Assembly (NCBI RefSeq): GCF_036373705.1
Contig: NC_089864.1
Coordinates: 4,369,001 to 4,433,000, forward strand
Source: Amia ocellicauda
Taxonomy: Eukaryota > Chordata > Actinopteri > Amiiformes > Amiidae
Direction: 5' to 3'
DNA length: 64,000 bases
The notes under the pieces were generated by a model that was given only the letters and a program-made list of their open reading frames with translations, did no database searches and had not been told where the DNA came from. Positions 58,307 to 64,000 of this stretch are shown one piece after another. Each line of letters starts with the position of its first letter. Position 1 is the stretch's first letter. The position numbers and the translations under genes are program-made.

Positions 58307-58996
58307 ATCAAATGTTTGATCTAAAGCTTTTTGTCGTCTGCTTTGGCGTTTGTGAAAGCGGTGAAGGGTCTCGTTTGTGCAGTTTCAGTAGTGTGCTGTG
58401 GAGAAGCAGAACCTCTACAGAAACCCCCCGAAGCACGGAAAAACAGGAACGGGAAGCGGAGTCCAGCTGGGGTCAGGACAGGAGTGACATGAGGGGTCAA
58501 AGGGCAGGGGACAGTCACAGTGAAATATCCTTTTCTATTGTGTTCATATTTCCTCTCTTCCTCTCATCCATCTCTCTCACTATATATATATATACATACA
58601 CACAATTTGAGATTGTGTCTTCTACCTCTCTTGCACAGTCTCTCCTGTCCTGTCCTGTTGTGTATTCATTGAAAAGGACACTCCTGCTTTTTCATGTGTG
58701 CCTGCTATGGTTTACTCACTGAGGAATTCCCTGTTGTCACCTACAACACACGGGATCCTGGGCTATTGTTTGTGTAGACGCTTCCCTCCCTCTCTCCCCT
58801 GTCCTTGTTTTCCATTGAAGGGATGTTTTTCTCTCTCTCCCTCTTTTATTTTCCTCTCCTGACCCGTTGTGTCTATTCCCTGAAGGAGTCTCTGATGCCA
58901 CATATAGCACGCGCACACTGCCTCCCACGAGTGTTCATTACCACTGTTTACTCAAGCCATGTCTCTATTCGCTGGTATGTAAACCAGTGTTAATGT

Positions 58997-60820
58997 ATGG
59001 AGGGACATCAGTCAAAAAGGTTTAGGTGTATAAAATAATTTGTACCTAAACTATGAGAACAAATCACAAATACAAATTGGGAAGAGCGTGAAGTCACTAA
59101 AAATACATCACAAAGGTCACAGGCTGAGATTGTGGATTGTGGGGGCAATCGATTAGTGTTGAACAGTGCATGCGTTCAGTTACACAACGCCAGTCGGGAC
59201 CTGGGAATGCTCAAGTGAAATGCTAATGCTAATAATGCCAATCTTGTAAAAAATGCCAATGCTATGTTTCTTGTAAGTACTGTGCATGTGCAGGGCTTAC
59301 AACCCGAACATTTCCAGGTCTAAGTTAATAGCTCATTTGATTAGGCCCGGTTTCCGGACTACTCTTAAAATTGTTTAAATGTCTCAATTTTTAGTTTTCC
59401 CTTGTTTAGACTCACTTCAAACTCTTAAAACACATAGACAAGGCATGTTTTTCTGCGATCGATCACATAAGCGGCAAACATTTTAATTACTAGAACTGTG
59501 TAATACGGTAATGCTACTATAGACTGCTTTCTGCAACCATTACATTTTTTTGAAGGATTCCCAAACCAAAGTTGATGCGGCACACGATGTTACAGTGCGA
59601 TTCATTTATTTAGCAGCACTTACTGTAACTGATTAAGCTTATGTGGAGGTTATCTAGGAAAAACAAAATACTAACACTGGAATTTGTGAAAACGATTTGG
59701 AGTAAATTATGGATTATGGGTACATGGTGGTCATAAAGGGATGGACATGGTCAGAAACAATGCTCAGGTAGGCCGTGGCATTTAAACGATGCCCAGTTGG
59801 CACTAAGGGGCCTAAAGTGTGCCAAGAAAACATCCCCCACACCATTACACCACCACCACCAGCCTGCACAGTGGTAACTAGGCATGATGGATCCATGTTC
59901 TCATTCTGTTTACGCCAAATTCTGACTCTACCATCTGAATGTCTCAACAGAAATGGAGACTCATCAGACCAGGCAACATTTTTCCAGTCTTCAACTGTCC
60001 AATTTTGGTGAGCTTGTGCAAATTGTAGCCTCTTTTTCCTATTTGTAGTGGAGATGAGTGGTACCCGGTGGGGTCTTCTGCTGTTGTAGCCCATCCGCCT
60101 CAAGGTTGTACGTGTTGTGGCTTCACAAATGCTTTGCTGCATACCTCGGTTGTAACGAGTGGTTTTTTCAGTCAAAGTTGCTCTTCTATCAGCTTGAATC
60201 AGTCGGCCCATTCTCCTCTGACCTCTAGCATCAACAAGGCATTTTCGCGCACAGGACTGCCGCATACTGGATGTTTTTCCCTTTTCACACCATTCTTTGT
60301 AAACCCTAGAAATGGTTGTGCGTGAAAATCCCAGTAACTGAGCAGATTGTGAAATACTCAGACCGACCCGTCTGGCACCAACAACCATGCCACGCTCAAA
60401 ATTGCTTAAATCACCTTTCTTTCCCATTCAGACATTCAGTTTGGAGTTCAGGAGATTGTCTTGACCAGGACCACACCCCTAAATGCATTGAAGCAACTGC
60501 CATGTGATTGGTTGGTTAGATAATTGCATTAATGAGAAATTGAACAGGTGTTCCTAATAATCCTTTAGGTGAGTGTATATACACACGTATATGCTGTTAA
60601 ATCCTCATTGATTGCTCCCAAAATCCACAATCTCAGTGTGGCGTATTTTTGAGTGATTTCACGTTCTTTCCAATTCATAATTTAGTTTTGAACTTGTAAG
60701 TTTTTGCGAGTATTTTTTATTTGTAATTGTTGGTGGTTTGTACTCTTATTTTTTATTTGTATCCGTAATTACACGTACAAATGTTTTTTATGGATACAAA
60801 TCTTAGTGATGTCCCTCCAT
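58997..60820. mobile_element. Inverted-repeat DNA transposon interrupted by a Tc1 copy
   Basis: The outer ends are perfect inverted repeats (ATGGAGGGACATCA at 58997, complement at 60820). Related arms run inward for about 160 bases on the left (to 59,155) and about 220 on the right (60,600-60,820), including the shared block gagattgtggatt. No transposase of its own is seen. No clear target duplication is visible, so the family is unassigned. A Tc1 fragment occupies 59,712-60,575. Confidence 0.75.
59712..60575 (-). mobile_element. Truncated Tc1-like transposon
   Basis: The right end, with the same terminal repeat and a flanking TA (60576-60577), is intact. The first 237 codons of the transposase (60427-59714) are open and differ from the copy at 18,924-19,964 by only a few residues. 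The left end is missing, and with it the second aspartate, the catalytic glutamate and the C-terminus, so it cannot code for an active enzyme. Near-identity to the intact copy indicates recent spread. Confidence 0.92.
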
Positions 60821-62160
60821 ATGAATACCACTAACTCCTGATCAACTAGCTGAATAAAACTGAATAAAAACATTGACAAAACAGGACTAGAAATAGTATA
60901 ACAATGGCTGTTATCAAACTAGTTCTAATTATATGGCTACATAAATTAATAATAATAATGACTCGGACTAATCTCCCTGTGACTGGGATGAATGCGATCG
61001 AAGAACTCATGAAATGTGAGAATCTGGGGCCGTCGTTAAAATAATCTTTTTTTATTTCCTTCGTATTAAATTTTATAAACAACCCAGGCAGTGGTTACAT
61101 TTCATCTTCACCATTGAAAAAAAACATTAAAAACAATAATCATCATAATTACAGCAATAAGATTGGTTTCCAAAAGGCGTCTGACTGAAATGATTTCAAA
61201 TGTCCATTTTCTCTCAGCATTCAGAGGAACAGCAAACGAATCAAAAATAATCAGTCAGAAAAATAAATGGAAAAATTCAAGTAGTGATTAAAAATTATTA
61301 TACTTTTTAATATATATTTATATATGTATATTTTTTCTTTTTTACACAACCAAATCAACTCTGCCCTGTCCCAGAATAATAACCCCTTCATAGAAAAAGC
61401 AAACAATCATGGAAAAAAATTAAATTAAAATCATTGGTTTTGAAGAAAGATGAATTAATATTGATTAATCCAAACATCGTCACGCTGAGGGTCCTTCCAT
61501 CCACACGGACAGAGACTTTGGGCTGGACTGAGCTGTACTGGACTATAGCGAACTGACTGGGCTGCAGTGGACGGAGCGGGCTAGACTGGACTGATGTGAA
61601 GGTACTAGTAGTGCACGGATGCGGCCCGAGCTCCGGGCAGTGTGGGTCGGAGACTGCCGTGTAGCGCATAGGGCTGTCGTAGTGTTGCGGAGAGCTGGAT
61701 CTCTCTCTTGCGCTCAGTCTCTCAACGTGAGCTCCTGGTGCAGGTCTGTCAGTGGCCTGCCAACCCATCTCGCGTACAGCTGCCGTCTGGGGGTCTCACT
61801 CACTCCAGCCTGCCAGCATTCCCCTGCAGTCTCTTGCTCAGTCACAGTCTAGCCAGCATCTCTCCACTCTCTCTCCTGTCCGTCCCAGTACCAGCTTCAC
61901 ATGCTGCCCAGAACCTCTGCCAGGCCCTCTTCCTCCCTCTCCCTCTGCCTGCATTTGCTCCAGCCTCTGGCTCAGTCTCACCCTGACAGCATTAACTCCA
62001 GCCTGTGAGGCCAGCATCGGCTATAGATGGTACTCGAGATCCTCCTCTTTGTGTCTTTCTCCCAGTGCAGTCTAACTCTCTCTGCCCGTGTGTCTCAGAT
62101 GCTCCCCAGGACTCTCCTATACCAGTCTCTCTGTCTCTCTCGCCCTCCCCGTCCCCAGCG
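60821..62160. other. Spacer downstream of mgat1
   Basis: Probable 3' UTR of mgat1 plus AT-rich DNA. No gene seen; open frames at 61,388-62,075 are antisense or low-complexity shadows. Confidence 0.5.
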
Positions 62161-63189
62161 TTAGCTCCAGGTGGTGTCGTAGCCTTTCCAGCCAGGCGGG
62201 GGTGCCAAGTAGACCCTGCGACCCTTGTGCAGAAAGCTGACCACCCCCCGGTACCCTGCGCGGGGTACCCCGGACTTGAGGTCGTCCATGACCCCCAGGG
62301 CTTTGGCGAACACCTTGAAGGAGTCCCGGCTGGAGTACTGCACCCGGTAGGGCCCGGTGCCCCGGAGCTGGCCGCCCCCTTGGGTGAGCTCCTCGGGCCG
62401 CACTAGGGGGGCGCTGTACACCTTCTCCTCGAACGTCCGGTCGTAGGCGGCCTTCTCCAGGTAGGACAGGTCCAGACGGGTGAAAGGCACAAATTGGGAG
62501 TTGAGCTTGATGTAGCGCAGGTACTGGTCGAAGAACTGGCCCAGGCTCACACCCTTGCGGCCGAAGGTCAGCGTACGGGACACCTCGGGCCGCAGGCAGG
62601 CCCGGCCCCGGCGCTGTTCGGGCTGCCGCATCCAGTCGTCCCAGAAGGCTGCGGGCCACTTGGGCTCCAGTTCGGCCCACAGCTCGCGCAGCAGCATCCA
62701 GCCCAGGCCGGGAAAGAAGTCGGTGCGGTACAGCAGTTCAGGCGCGCCGGCGTCCACCACGCCCTCCCGCCCGTTGTCGTTCCAGGCGGACACGCACCAC
62801 AAGGACGGGTCCTGGCGCAACAGCGGCAGCAGGGCACGGAAATACTCGAAGAAGTCTGGGGCCACCTGGTAGAGGAAGAGGAGAGAGTGAGTTAATACGG
62901 AGGCTTGCTGTGACACTGCAGTCTGAAAGAGAGACAGGTGGGGGGGGGCTGAATGGAGTGATGACAACACACTGAAAGAGAGCCTAAGGTCTGCAGGGGG
63001 TTGACTGACTGGACAATAAGCTACTGTGATACTGCACCGAGAGAGAAATTAATCCTGAAACACCGATACACTGGAGTAAACGAACACTACCACCCTGAGC
63101 TGTAGTTTGTACCGCGACATGGGGTGGCTGGACGGCAGGGTAGTTGAATACTGCACACAGAGAGAAAGACAAAGACACAGAGAGAAAGA

Positions 63190-63229
<40 letters not shown>

Positions 63230-64000
63230 CCAGAAGGTAGGGCAATCTGCCTCTGTGAGTGCAGTGGTCCCAGCAGTCTGTGTCAGTCCAGTCCAGTGTG
63301 CGTCTGTGCATACTGTAATCTCATTGAGCTAAACTCTTCCTGTTTGCCTGCTAATTTGGGGGAATGTCTGTATTTACCCCTGATGGGATCAGACACATGC
63401 TGACACGCACAACCACTCAATGGCACACACTGAGACACACTCACTGCCTTATCGGTCGGATAAGGGGCGCAGAGGCACAGGGCACCCCTAGACCATATCT
63501 CAAGCTACCACGCCTCACCTCCAGGTCGTCCTCCACGATGACTGCGGCGCTGTAGCCCAACGTATTGAAGACCTGGCCCAGGGCCCAGCGGTAGTGCCGG
63601 GCGATCTTGTAGTAGCCCTGGAACTTGCGGTGCTCGGGCCGCACGGGCATGTCCCCCAGCTCGGGCTGCCGCAGGTGGGTGACGCGCTCCCCGTAGGCAG
63701 CGATGGCACGGGCCGTGTCCTCGTGGCCGCAGTCCTGGCTCACGATGATGGGGTGCAGTGCGGCGGAGGGCCGGTACTGCAGCAGCTTGTCCAGGCAGCG
63801 CCGCACGGTGACCCGGTCACAGGCGATCACCACGACGGGGATGACCGTGTCCGAGTCGGGGGCGGTCGGAGCCACGGAGGCCCCGGGGGCCCGCGTTCCC
63901 GCCTTCCTGGGGTCCGAGAGGCCTCCGCCAATCAAGCGTTGGCTGTCTTTGGCCTGGCCCTTGCCCTGGCGGTGCTCCCACAGCGCCCGGTGGCTCTGGA
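62161..64000 (-). CDS. mgat1: N-acetylglucosaminyltransferase I, partial (5' end outside window)
   Basis: Two minus-strand exons are visible: from beyond 64000 to 63519, and 62865-62161 with stop TAA at 62163-62161. They are joined in phase 0 between VEDDLE and VAPDFFEYFR. The visible part has most of the stem and the whole GT-A catalytic domain. The metal-binding EDD motif is in AAVIVEDDLE. Other family blocks are IVSQDCGHE, HRKFQGYYKIARHYRWALGQ, SAWNDNG, YRTDFFPGLGW, EPKWPAAFWDDW and RDSFKVFAKALGVMDDLKSG. The enzyme transfers GlcNAc from UDP-GlcNAc to Man5GlcNAc2 in the medial Golgi, the gateway to hybrid and complex N-glycans. It is a type II membrane protein whose N-terminal anchor must lie beyond the window. 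The intron is notable because human MGAT1 is coded in one exon. It could be one of several fish mgat1 paralogues. Confidence 0.95.
63173..63228. repeat. (GA)n-rich microsatellite in the mgat1 intron
   Basis: agagagaaagacaaag units followed by a pure GA run. Confidence 0.9.

Noticed and set aside
62005-62895. Plus-strand frames opposite mgat1
   Set aside because: Shadows caused by the GC-rich third positions of the mgat1 coding strand.

Overview
The window is animal nuclear DNA, most likely from a ray-finned fish. Genes have many GT-AG introns, intergenic DNA is AT-rich, and the repeats are typical of fish: Tc1-like transposons, L2-like LINEs, and tRNA-derived SINEs whose 3' tails match the LINEs. 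POLR1H (ZNRD1), DDX39B (BAT1) and an MGAT1 gene next to immunoglobulin-superfamily receptors point to an MHC-linked region. The species (perhaps a holostean or an early-branching teleost) is inference only. All gene models were assembled by eye from splice signals and frame.

Layout. (1) 2,078-5,225 (+) and 9,936-12,404 (-): two convergent paralogues coding for one cysteine-bonded V-type Ig domain, two Ig-like domains without the usual cysteines, a transmembrane helix and a short tail. A decayed duplicate of the V exon lies beside the second. (2) 12.9-21.1 kb: transposon-rich DNA with a LINE relic, three Tc1-like copies (one with an intact 346-residue transposase) and no recognised host gene. 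(3) 21,929-28,168 (-): a five-exon receptor with a single V domain, a J-like motif and two ITIMs, resembling NITR-type inhibitory receptors. A 43-bp minisatellite abuts its V-exon splice acceptor. (4) 28.2-36.8 kb: SINE, LINE and MITE fragments with no convincing gene. (5) 36,818-44,010 (+): a tandem family of three two-exon genes that I do not recognise. Each has a short hydrophobic leader exon and one helix-rich, hydrophobic second exon, and each has an ISRE-like site just before the start; the third copy looks damaged. (6) 45,138-46,194 (-) polr1h and 47,789-57,665 (+) ddx39b are head to head across a GC-rich interval, and ddx39b has a 7.3-kb intron. (7) 58,997-60,820: an inverted-repeat element holding a truncated Tc1. 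(8) 62,161-64,000 (-): the 3' part of an mgat1 gene, cut by the window end.

Housekeeping genes (RNA polymerase I subunit, mRNA-export helicase, N-glycan enzyme) occupy the right third. The left two thirds carry fast-evolving receptor-like and possibly interferon-responsive genes amid transposons. The best candidate for something undescribed is the 36.8-44.0 kb tandem family, followed by the Ig receptors with cysteine-less domains.
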